DNA of 12,338 nucleotides from Planctomycetaceae bacterium (GTDB taxonomy: Bacteria; Planctomycetota; Phycisphaerae; Phycisphaerales; SM1A02), in assembly GCA_947474205.1 (NCBI GenBank), contig CANJIC010000040.1:1-12338 (forward strand). The letters run 5' to 3'. Within the stretch, counting starts at the first letter, position 1. The number at the start of each line of letters is the position of its first letter. Under the pieces are notes generated by a model, which was given only the letters and a program-made list of their open reading frames with translations, did no database searches and was not told the origin of the DNA. The position numbers and the translations under genes were made by a program. Positions 1 to 7,144 of this stretch are shown here, piece after piece.

Positions 1-162
1 ACAAGAGGCGACATGGTGTATATGAACGTGCTTGCGAGAGAATTGGACCGCGCAGCCAAAATTCAAATTCAGGCGGACGCGGCCCAGCTTCAGATTCTTG
101 TGAATGGCAGCCTTATCCAAGGGAATTACAGCCAAGCCAAGAATAATTATGAAACGCCGTAG
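1..162 (+). CDS. C-terminal end of an unrecognised protein (or a 49-aa small ORF)
   Basis: Frame 1 is open from the left edge to a TAG at 160-162, giving 53 residues that end in NNYETP. The piece is rich in Ala, Gln and Leu (for example LARELDRAAKIQIQADAAQL) and looks helical, with no motif I recognise. Either it is the tail of a gene starting outside the window, or it starts at the ATG at 13, which has a purine-rich AAGAGG just upstream (a tight spacing of about 4 bases) and would give 49 residues. It runs in the same direction as the cyclase, with about 100 bases between them. No function can be assigned. Confidence 0.5.
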   Translation, partial: TRGDMVYMNVLARELDRAAKIQIQADAAQLQILVNGSLIQGNYSQAKNNYETP

Positions 163-209
163 ACCCAATTCATAGCGTTCAGCGAAAAATAAAAAGTAAT
201 TTTTATGGT

Positions 210-239
210 CGCCCTTGGTGCAAATGATTTTTGAGGGCG
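210..239 (+). promoter_or_regulatory. Weak inverted repeat in the leader of the cyclase gene
   Basis: CGCCCT (210-215) and AGGGCG (234-239) can form a 6-bp stem with an 18-base loop, ending 22 bases before the cyclase ATG. It may be an operator or a leader structure. It is not a terminator, since no T-run follows. Confidence 0.18.
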
Positions 240-261
240 TCTTCGCATTTCTACATGTGCG

Positions 262-3078
262 ATGTTTTTTTTCCAGTCGTTGCGGATTCTCATGCGGCGG
301 GTGCTGGGGGTGTATTTGAAATTGCGATATAACACTGGGGTGAAACAATTTCGAATCTTTGCCATTGTGTTTGGCTGCATCATCACAGTGATTGTGCTGG
401 GTTTGAATGCATTTGGAGCCTTTCACTCATTTGAAGATTGGACCATTGATCTGCGGTTTCGCTATGGCCGGTGGGAAATAGAGGACCCCGGCCAGCAAAT
501 CGCCTTGGTGGCCATTGATGATCCCAGCTTGGACACGATTGGTCGTTGGCCTTGGAAAAGATCATTGCTTGCTCAAGCCACAGATGAAATGGTGCGCGCT
601 GGCGCCACGACCATTGCCTACGACATTCTGTTCACTGAACCTGAAGAAGGCACCACAGGCGACCAACTTTTAGCGAATGCCTTGAGGCAGTCAAATGCAG
701 TCATTGCATTGTCAACGCGTGAAGAAAGTCCATTGAACGCTGACTGGGAAACACCCGTGGGTCAGGCGCAACTTGCCGCATTTACAACCGCCGTTGAGGC
801 GGGCATCGACAGGGATATCAATGTCATTATTGCCCAGGCTGGTTTGAATGATTTCTACAAGTCCAAAGTTCTTCAACGCCCCGGGGCTATGAAGGGCTTG
901 GCGGCTTGGCTTTCTTTGGAACGCTTGCGTGATCAAGGCAAGCTGCCCAAGACCCAGAAAGCTTTTAATATTCTAATGCTTGGTGGCTCAATCCATGAGT
1001 ACAACCTAGGAGTAATTTCTGAATTGACAACGTTGGAAGGTGTGTGGAAGCGTGGCGAAAGTTGGCGCGCAGTTGAAAGTAAATTTGTGGCCGACGCAAC
1101 TTCCAAGGGGACGCCACAAGATATGCCGCCCATTCTCTTGATTGCGCAAGCCGCCAAAGCGGTGGGTGTGTCGAGCGCGGAAAATGATAAATTTGGCGAG
1201 AAATTAAGGCGAATTTCGCCTTATTTTTCTAGCGATTATGGACTTATTCCGCAGTTTGGTTTGGCGGCTGCATTGACTTTTCAAGGGCAAACTGTCAAGG
1301 ACGCTGTCCTTGGTGAGCGGCAATTGCAACTGAATGAGTTCGCCATTCCCATACGTGATGGAAAAGTATTGGTGGATTGGGGAACACAACTTTTGCCAGG
1401 CTACGGCACGACTCAGGGCCGTAACGCCACGGTTGGCATGGGTCGATTGATTGAGCAAGCGCGTGAGCGCGCCAAACTTGAAAAGCAAAATGGACGGTTA
1501 CGGGAGTTGGGCATGCAGATTGCTTTTCCTGAGCAACAAAAAGATGACCAAGCGAACCCCATTTCCAAGACAGGGGAAAAAGTTCTAACTGCAAGCGCGT
1601 TAGGAAAGACTCCGGAGTGGTTTGAGAAAGCAAGTTTACAAGAGATCAAGACGGAGTTTGAAGAATTGTGGAGTTTGTACAAAGACAATGTAGATGATCC
1701 CGATTTAACACAAGCTGAAGTTCAATTAGTAGCTGGGTTGAAAGAGTGGCTCATGGCTGAAGAGGCGATGCAAGAAGGAACTGCCGCGCTGGCCAGTGGC
1801 GATATGGAATTGCGCAACATCCTTGGGGGCAAATTAGTTTTTGTAGGTTTCACCGCCACAGGTGCAATGGCGGATGTCATTCCCACCATCTTTGGCTCGC
1901 GCACGCCTGGTGTTTTAGTTCACATAGCCATGGCAGACATGGTGCTGAATAATCGAGCGTTGGAGTTTGCGCCCGACTGGATTGGAACAGTAGCGCTGAT
2001 TGTGTTGGGGCTTGTCTCCACGCTTACGGCGGCACGATTTGGCGCTGGAATTGGCGCATGCGTGATGTTCTTTGTGTTGAGCGCATATGTGGGCATGCTT
2101 GGAGTTTTTGCCTTTGATCAAGGCGAATGGATTTTTCCTATGGCGGCACCAGTGACAAGCGGTCTTGGCGCGTGGATTGTCACCACGGTGGCAGTGGCCG
2201 TGATTACTCAGCGGGAGAAGCAACGTGTGACGCGGCAGTTTCGCGCGCGTGTGTCGCCGGAGTTGGTTGAGATGCTGGCCAAGGATCCCAACGCGCTCTC
2301 CATGGGCGGCGTGGAGCGCGAGGCCACTATTTTATTTGGAGACTTGGCTGGATTCACAAGCATCAGTGAAGTGCTGGGCGGACCCGCGGTGGTGAGCACA
2401 TTGAATTTATACATGGGCGCCATGACCAAGGAGTTGACTGCGCGGCGCGCCTATGTGAATAAATTTCTTGGCGACGGCATACTTGCATTTTGGAGCGCCT
2501 TTGGCGAGGAACCCGAGCAGGGGCGACTGTCGATTGAGGCGGCGCTGGCGTGCCAGAAAGCTGTGAATGAAATTGGCAAGAGGCCCGATCGACAAGGCTT
2601 GCCACTTGTGTCATTGCGGCTTGGCATGGCCACGGGCAAAGTGGTCATTGGTGATTGCGGCGCGCCGCCCGACCTGAACGATTACACCATGATTGGCGAT
2701 TCCGGAAATTTGGCGGCGCGTTTGGAGAGCGCCAACAAGCAATTTGGCAGCGCCATTTTAATTGACGGTCGAACCGCGGAACTGTCAAAAGGCTCTGGTT
2801 TAGCGCTGCTTTCGCTGGGTCGCGTGGTTGTGGTTGGGCAAACTATTCCAATTGATTTGTTTGAAGTGTGCTTGGAGGATGATCCAACGTCGCGCATTGA
2901 GGTCACCGAGACCATGGTGCGATTATTCACCGCGCGCAAATTTGACGAGTGCCGCGCCAATTTGGCGAACTTGCAGAAGACGTTGCCGGGATCTAAAAAA
3001 CTTGTGCACGCTTTCATGGACGCGCTGGACAATCCGGAGGATTTGCGTGACGGCGTGTTGCGATTGCGCGCCAAATAA
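262..3078 (+). CDS. CHASE2-domain transmembrane adenylate cyclase (class III)
   Basis: This 938-residue membrane enzyme is predicted to convert ATP to cAMP under control of an extracytoplasmic sensor. Residues about 32-52 form TM1. CHASE2-like segments follow: IALVAIDDPSL (80-90) with GRWPW at 94-98, then GKLVFVGFTATG near 523-534 and the RTPGVLVHIAMADM region near 547-560. Three hydrophobic segments lie at roughly 573-593, 595-617 and 624-648, then a linker typical of the family (FRARVSPELVEML, 660-672). The catalytic domain spans about 682-850 and is complete: metal Asp D694 (FGDLAGFT) and D738 (KFLGDG), purine-specifying K734 and T809, and transition-state N816 and R820 (NLAAR). Lys plus Thr points to ATP rather than GTP. 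The sensor region (about 53-572) is much longer than usual, with a charged helical insert near 395-515. Start: ATG 262 has no clear Shine-Dalgarno; ATG 292 is the alternative. About 90 residues follow the cyclase domain. The gene faces the GAF-phosphatase tail to tail. Confidence 0.93.
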   Translation: MFFFQSLRILMRRVLGVYLKLRYNTGVKQFRIFAIVFGCIITVIVLGLNAFGAFHSFEDWTIDLRFRYGRWEIEDPGQQIALVAIDDPSLDTIGRWPWKRSLLAQATDEMVRAGATTIAYDILFTEPEEGTTGDQLLANALRQSNAVIALSTREESPLNADWETPVGQAQLAAFTTAVEAGIDRDINVIIAQAGLNDFYKSKVLQRPGAMKGLAAWLSLERLRDQGKLPKTQKAFNILMLGGSIHEYNLGVISELTTLEGVWKRGESWRAVESKFVADATSKGTPQDMPPILLIAQAAKAVGVSSAENDKFGEKLRRISPYFSSDYGLIPQFGLAAALTFQGQTVKDAVLGERQLQLNEFAIPIRDGKVLVDWGTQLLPGYGTTQGRNATVGMGRLIEQARERAKLEKQNGRLRELGMQIAFPEQQKDDQANPISKTGEKVLTASALGKTPEWFEKASLQEIKTEFEELWSLYKDNVDDPDLTQAEVQLVAGLKEWLMAEEAMQEGTAALASGDMELRNILGGKLVFVGFTATGAMADVIPTIFGSRTPGVLVHIAMADMVLNNRALEFAPDWIGTVALIVLGLVSTLTAARFGAGIGACVMFFVLSAYVGMLGVFAFDQGEWIFPMAAPVTSGLGAWIVTTVAVAVITQREKQRVTRQFRARVSPELVEMLAKDPNALSMGGVEREATILFGDLAGFTSISEVLGGPAVVSTLNLYMGAMTKELTARRAYVNKFLGDGILAFWSAFGEEPEQGRLSIEAALACQKAVNEIGKRPDRQGLPLVSLRLGMATGKVVIGDCGAPPDLNDYTMIGDSGNLAARLESANKQFGSAILIDGRTAELSKGSGLALLSLGRVVVVGQTIPIDLFEVCLEDDPTSRIEVTETMVRLFTARKFDECRANLANLQKTLPGSKKLVHAFMDALDNPEDLRDGVLRLRAK

Positions 3079-3177
3079 ATCGTGGCTCGTAAACGCAATC
3101 TGATTCGGTGTGCGTTGCACTGGCTTAAATTATTTTAAAATGAATCCGGTGCAAGCAAGCGTGCATGATTGAAGCGC

Positions 3178-4509
3178 TCAAGTGAGAAGGCGCTTTAAAA
3201 TAATCGCGGTGCGATCATCAGCCGCTGGCGCGCCGTCGGTCCAATCCATGAGCGATTCATTGATGGCGCGCAAAATAAAATCAGCGCTTTCGTCGCGGTG
3301 CTTGCGCACCAAATCAATCACCGGTTGTTCTTGATATTGCTGGCCATTTGTGCCCTGGGATTCGTAGTAGCCGTCGGTTAAGGCGATCATAATATCCCCA
3401 TGATGCATGGTGATCACGGTGGTATCGCTCGTGAGGTCGTCAATCATCACACCCAGCGGCGCATTGTCCGTTGGCAGGGTAATGAAATCATTTTCGCGCC
3501 TTCGATAATGAATGATGGGGCCTTGGCCGGCTGCGTAATTTTCGACAACGCCATTGTGCAGCAAAATGCGCGCGTACCACGCCGTAACGAAGCGTCCCAT
3601 GGGCAAATCTTGGCAGAGTTGGCGATTGGCCTCTTCCGCGATGCGGCGAACGCCTTGCTTGAGGCGAAGTCCAATGCGCAACATGCCGCGGACTTGCATG
3701 GCGGAAAGCGCCGATCCAATGCCGTGACCAGTGGCGTCGGCGACCAGTAAAACAATTTCATCTGGGGCTTGATCGGGTTCCACGATCACATTGTTGACAA
3801 GTGGAATGACATCAAACGCGTCGCCGCCACATTGTTCAGCTGGAATTCCTGAGGCTGCAATTTGCCAATTCGGCATTTGGGGAAGCGCGCTTGGATATGA
3901 ACTTTGTTGAATGGAACGCGCGGCTTGCAAATCGCGCTCCATACGCTCGCGCGCCATGCGATCCTCCATGAGTCGACCGCGACGAATGGCGACCGCCGCT
4001 TGAGCGGAAAGTCCAAGCGCAATTTCTTGATCTTGATCCGTGAATGGTCCATTGCAACTGTTGAGGACTTGGGCCACGCCCACCAAGTTGCCCTCGTGAT
4101 CGATCAACGGAACAGCGAGCATGTTTCGAGTGCGAAATCCCGTTGATTTGTCAATATCCTGATTGAAGCGTGGGTCGGCATAAGCGTTTGGAATATGAAT
4201 GAGTTGCTTGGATTGCGCCGCCGCGCCCGCAATGCCACGATCGGCTGAGAAACGGATCACTCCCGGCCCGGATTTCGCAATTCCGTGCGCGACTTGCGTG
4301 AAGAGTTGATTGGTGTCAACGTCATATTCAAACACCGTGGCGCGTTCGGCGTGCAATAAATCTCGCAGCGCGTCAATGACGGTTGAAAGCACCACGGAAA
4401 GTTCACTGGACTCCGACAAGCGCCGCGACACTGTGAGCAACTGAGAGATGATTTGCGATGGAACATTTTTCAGTTCTTGTCGCTCAATTGGATCGATTGG
4501 TGTGGACAT
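3178..4509 (-). CDS. GAF-SpoIIE (PP2C-type) serine/threonine phosphatase
   Basis: This is a soluble, two-domain signalling phosphatase of 443 residues from the ATG at 4509. A GAF domain covers about 32-176 (FSADRGIAGAAA, then TGFRTRNMLAVPL, then VGVAQVLN, then FTDQDQE). A short helical linker rich in Arg, Met and Glu (about 178-200) leads into a SpoIIE/PP2C domain (about 205-443). Its metal-binding acidic motifs are visible: CGGDAFD (D230), DATGHG (258-263), LTDGYYES (TDG 378-380) and DDRT (431-434). Family members usually dephosphorylate anti-sigma-factor antagonists, but no such partner is in the window. The GAF resembles cyclic-nucleotide-binding GAFs, with an incomplete NKFDE signature (N150, S151 for Lys, F156, D160, Q161 for Glu). 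Start: in-frame ATGs also exist at 4554 and 4563; none has a Shine-Dalgarno. I prefer 4509 because the family core starts soon after and a TACACT lies about 27 bases upstream (4537-4542). The gene is downstream of enolase on the same strand, so co-transcription is possible. Confidence 0.92.
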   Translation of the reverse strand: MSTPIDPIERQELKNVPSQIISQLLTVSRRLSESSELSVVLSTVIDALRDLLHAERATVFEYDVDTNQLFTQVAHGIAKSGPGVIRFSADRGIAGAAAQSKQLIHIPNAYADPRFNQDIDKSTGFRTRNMLAVPLIDHEGNLVGVAQVLNSCNGPFTDQDQEIALGLSAQAAVAIRRGRLMEDRMARERMERDLQAARSIQQSSYPSALPQMPNWQIAASGIPAEQCGGDAFDVIPLVNNVIVEPDQAPDEIVLLVADATGHGIGSALSAMQVRGMLRIGLRLKQGVRRIAEEANRQLCQDLPMGRFVTAWYARILLHNGVVENYAAGQGPIIHYRRRENDFITLPTDNAPLGVMIDDLTSDTTVITMHHGDIMIALTDGYYESQGTNGQQYQEQPVIDLVRKHRDESADFILRAINESLMDWTDGAPAADDRTAIILKRLLT

Positions 4510-4568
4510 GTGGTTGTCTATGAGTGCGTGAATGTCAGTGTAAGCGTTCTGCATGTTGCACATTCATG

Positions 4569-4582
4569 CTTACGATCGCAAG
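4569..4582. promoter_or_regulatory. Near-palindrome upstream of the phosphatase gene
   Basis: CTTACGATCGCAAG is a 14-base dyad with six of seven pairs matching, in the gap between enolase and the phosphatase. Its position would suit an operator for the phosphatase gene, but a short dyad can arise by chance and no regulator is known. Confidence 0.2.
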
Positions 4583-4620
4583 TGTCAGCGTGGCCCGACG
4601 TCGCAAACACAGTCTGGCGT

Positions 4621-5919
4621 TTAGCGAAGCGCGCGTCCGCCAAATTGCGCGTGCGTGCCAAGTTCCTCCGCAATGCGAAGCAGGCGATTGTATTTGGCGG
4701 TGCGATCACTGCGGCATGGCGCGCCAGTTTTAATTTGTCCGCAATTGGTGGCCACGGCTAAATCCGCAATGGTGTGGTCCTCTGTTTCGCCCGAGCGATG
4801 ACTGAGAATGACGTTGAACGAAGCTTTCTGCGCCATGGCCACGGCTTCCAATGTTTCGGTGAGCGTGCCAATTTGATTGACCTTGACCAAGATTGCGTTG
4901 GCGCACTGTTCGCCGATACCGCGCGAGAGGAACTTGGGATTGGTCACGAACAAATCGTCGCCGACCAATTGCGTGGTCTTGCCCAGACGCGTGGTCAGGG
5001 ATTTCCAACCACTCCAATCATCTTCGCCAAGACCGTCCTCGATGGAGCGAATGGGCCAACGCTTGCGCCACTCGCTCCACATGTCGATCATTTGCTCGCT
5101 GCTGGCGACGCGATTTGGATCGCTCTTGAAAAACTTATAGCCAGTCTTGTTTTCTTTTTTTGCCTCGTTCACCAATTCACTGGTGGCAGGGTCAAGACAA
5201 ATCATGATGTGGCGTCCAAGTTCGTAGCCGGATTTTTCCACCGCTGTGGCGATGAGATCGCAGGCGTCCTCGTTGCGTTTCAGGTTTGGCGCGAAGCCAC
5301 CTTCGTCGCCGACGGCTGTTGAAAGATGCTTCTCATGCAGCACATCCTTGAGCGCGTGATAAATTTCCACGCCCGCGCGCAGGGCTTCTTGAAAGGTGTC
5401 AAAGCCAATGGGCTGAATCATGAATTCCTGAAAATCCACGGTGTTATCCGCGTGTTTTCCACCATTGAGAATGTTCAGCATGGGCGCGGGCAACGTAGTT
5501 GCGCCATCGCCACCAAGATATTTGTACAGCGGTTGATGTGAATGGGCAGCCGCGGCGTGCGCGTTGGCAAGGCTGACGGCCAACATGGCGTTGGCGCCAA
5601 GCGCGGCCTTGTTGGGCGTGCCATCAAGATCAATCATGAGTCGATCAATGGTGGATTGATCAAGCGCATTCAAGCCCTTGAGCGCGCCGGCGATTTTTCC
5701 GTTGACATGTTCAACCGCTTGCAGCACGCCCTTGCCGCGGTATTTTTTCTTGTCGCCGTCGCGCAATTCCACGGCTTCATTTTCGCCGGTGCTAGCGCCA
5801 GAAGGAACGGCGGCGCAGCCTATGGTTGCATCGGCAAGAGTGACTTGACATTCGACGGTTGGAAAGCCGCGCGAGTCAAGAATTTGGCGGGCATGAATAT
5901 GTTGAATGGCTGACTTCAT
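4621..5919 (-). CDS. eno: Enolase (phosphopyruvate hydratase)
   Basis: Enolase reversibly dehydrates 2-phosphoglycerate to phosphoenolpyruvate in cytoplasmic glycolysis and gluconeogenesis. The 432-residue length is normal and the domain is complete. Visible features include the mobile loop SGASTG (40-45), H156 in NGGKHADN, catalytic E206 in GDEGGFAPN, Mg2+ ligands D243 (CLDPATSE), E294 ([11 protein letters not shown]) and D321 ([10 protein letters not shown]), catalytic K346 in the signature [13 protein letters not shown], then SHRSGETED (373-381) and K397 in QIKTGAP. The SIEDGL form of the metal motif, rather than SIEDPF, is a normal variant. The start at 5919 begins with [18 protein letters not shown] as in the family, with a weak GGA about 8 bases upstream. 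It lies 135 bases downstream of a hydroxyacid dehydrogenase and 111 bases upstream of the phosphatase, all on the same strand. Confidence 0.98.
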   Translation of the reverse strand: MKSAIQHIHARQILDSRGFPTVECQVTLADATIGCAAVPSGASTGENEAVELRDGDKKKYRGKGVLQAVEHVNGKIAGALKGLNALDQSTIDRLMIDLDGTPNKAALGANAMLAVSLANAHAAAAHSHQPLYKYLGGDGATTLPAPMLNILNGGKHADNTVDFQEFMIQPIGFDTFQEALRAGVEIYHALKDVLHEKHLSTAVGDEGGFAPNLKRNEDACDLIATAVEKSGYELGRHIMICLDPATSELVNEAKKENKTGYKFFKSDPNRVASSEQMIDMWSEWRKRWPIRSIEDGLGEDDWSGWKSLTTRLGKTTQLVGDDLFVTNPKFLSRGIGEQCANAILVKVNQIGTLTETLEAVAMAQKASFNVILSHRSGETEDHTIADLAVATNCGQIKTGAPCRSDRTAKYNRLLRIAEELGTHAQFGGRALR

Positions 5920-5963
5920 TGTATTTCCACGTTGGATTGTGTGAGCATGTTGACGGCACGGCG

Positions 5964-5969
5964 CTTATA
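5964..5969 (-). promoter_or_regulatory. Possible -10 element for enolase
   Basis: The - strand reads TATAAG here, five of six matches to TATAAT, which would give a leader of about 38 bases before the enolase ATG. No good -35 box is seen at the usual distance (the - strand reads ATTATT there), so this is only a candidate. An inverted copy of the same 7-mer (CTATAAG on the + strand) lies at 6019-6025. Confidence 0.22.
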
Positions 5970-6054
5970 GAAATTTTGAACGCATGAATAATTGTGAACC
6001 AATGGTTGCGAGCGGACACTATAAGTCGGTTACGGAATTCGCATCGCGCGGATT

Positions 6055-6993
6055 TCAAGCCTCGAATTGTGGCGCGTTGTTGTTGAGCACGGCGACTAGA
6101 TCACGCACCACCCAACTCATGTTGCGCACCGCGGTGTCCGTGCGGCTTGCAAGGTGCGGCGCCAGATGCGCGTTGGCTAGGCTAAGCATTGGAGAATCAG
6201 CAAGAAATGGCTCTGGATCATGCACATCAAGCAGGGCCTGCGCCGCGGAGTTGGCGTGCAAAAAGCGCGCCAAGGCATGGTGGTCCACAACGCGCCCGCG
6301 GCTGGTGTTGATGAATGTCGCGTTGGGTTTCAGCGTGTCAATAAGTTGCGCGTTGACGAAATTGCAATTGCTGTCGCGGCCGTCAATGTGAATGGAAAGA
6401 ATGTCCGCTTGCGCGAACAAGGCTTGCGCAGTCACGGGCGCGGCGCCGTGGCGCGCCGCGCTTTCAATATCAAGTAAATCATGGAACAATACTTTGCAGC
6501 CAAGAGCCTGCAACGCGTGCGCCAATCGTTTACCAATGCGACCCAAGCCAAGAATGCCGAAAGTCATTTCATTCAACTGACGCGCCGCGGTGAGTTCGTC
6601 ACGCGCTTGCTCCCACTGAGTGGCGTTCATCGGGGTGGTTAGAAAAACGCGCGGACGGATGGCGTCAAACACCAGCGCCAAGACATATTCAACCACGGCT
6701 TGCGTGTTGGCGTCGGGCGTGTGCACCACGCGAATGCCGCGCGCCTTGCACGCCGCAAGATCAATGTGGTCCAAGCCCACGCCAGCACGCGCGATCACTT
6801 TCAGTTGTGGTAATTGCTCCAATAATTTCGCATCAACACACGTGGCCGTTCGAATGGCCAGACCTTGCGCGCGTGGCGCGGCGGCCATGAAATTGGCATC
6901 GCCTGGAGCCGCTTGAATCACCTCGCACATGGTGGCAAGCCATTGAGCGGGCTGATTTGCAAGGGTTTGCGTGACAATGACCAAGGGTTTCAT
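6055..6993 (-). CDS. D-2-hydroxyacid dehydrogenase, phosphoglycerate dehydrogenase type
   Basis: This is an NAD-dependent cytoplasmic dehydrogenase of 312 residues. The substrate-domain signature ARAGVGLDHID is at 68-78. The Rossmann motif GLGRIG is at 149-154, with D172 placed to hold the NAD ribose. The catalytic set is complete: R232 in NTSRGRVVD, E261 in DVHDPEP and H280 in LAPHLASRT. This fits D-3-phosphoglycerate dehydrogenase, the first step of serine synthesis, and the gene sits next to enolase, which acts near the same metabolite. There is no C-terminal ACT or ASB domain, so it is a short form without serine feedback control. Glyoxylate/hydroxypyruvate reductase or another 2-hydroxyacid dehydrogenase cannot be excluded, so I give no gene symbol. 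ATG 6993 is the natural start, with no clear Shine-Dalgarno. It is divergent from the protease gene. Confidence 0.9.
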   Translation of the reverse strand: MKPLVIVTQTLANQPAQWLATMCEVIQAAPGDANFMAAAPRAQGLAIRTATCVDAKLLEQLPQLKVIARAGVGLDHIDLAACKARGIRVVHTPDANTQAVVEYVLALVFDAIRPRVFLTTPMNATQWEQARDELTAARQLNEMTFGILGLGRIGKRLAHALQALGCKVLFHDLLDIESAARHGAAPVTAQALFAQADILSIHIDGRDSNCNFVNAQLIDTLKPNATFINTSRGRVVDHHALARFLHANSAAQALLDVHDPEPFLADSPMLSLANAHLAPHLASRTDTAVRNMSWVVRDLVAVLNNNAPQFEA

Positions 6994-7144
6994 GCGGTAA
7001 AGGTATCTATTTGCATGAATTCAGTTTTTTGTTGAATTTAATTTGCACACCGTATTCACAGTGTCATAGTTCAGTCAGTAGGCCAAAGTGTTGTGTATTT
7101 GCGCTTGGAAAGACAGTTCTAAATCAACTTTTGGAACCCGTTTG
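6994..7144. promoter_or_regulatory. Divergent intergenic region between dehydrogenase and protease genes
   Basis: These 151 bases must hold promoters for both flanking genes. The best + strand guess is TTGCAC (7043-7048), 16 bases, then CATAGT (7065-7070), a poor to fair match giving a leader of about 70 bases. The - strand has no clear box pair. A GGAA at about 7133-7136, 8 bases before ATG 7145, is a plausible ribosome binding site for the protease. The left half is AT-rich with a T6 run at 7025-7030. No strong dyad or operator was found. Confidence 0.3.

Noticed and set aside
190..205. AT-only inverted repeat before the cyclase gene
   Set aside because: Six A/T pairs in an AT-rich gap are expected by chance, with no GC stem to make a terminator.
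2682..3098. Open frame of 138 codons on the - strand opposite the cyclase end
   Set aside because: Overlaps the conserved cyclase catalytic domain and has no motif.
3110..3195. Two-way terminator between the convergent cyclase and phosphatase genes
   Set aside because: Only short stems are present (GTGC/GCAC at 3110-3120; AAGCGC/GCGCTT at 3172-3195, which runs across the phosphatase stop) with no solid T-run, so I could not support a terminator call.
4774..5322. Open frame of 182 codons on the + strand opposite enolase
   Set aside because: Antisense to a complete enolase with all catalytic residues, with no family signal of its own.
5964..6025. Inverted 7-mers CTTATAG and CTATAAG flanking the enolase upstream region
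   Set aside because: Short, 48 bases apart and low in complexity; insufficient to call a mobile-element end or operator.
7088..7144. GTG 7088 as the start of the protease
   Set aside because: It would put 19 unrelated residues before a textbook signal peptide; ATG 7145 has a GGAA at good spacing.
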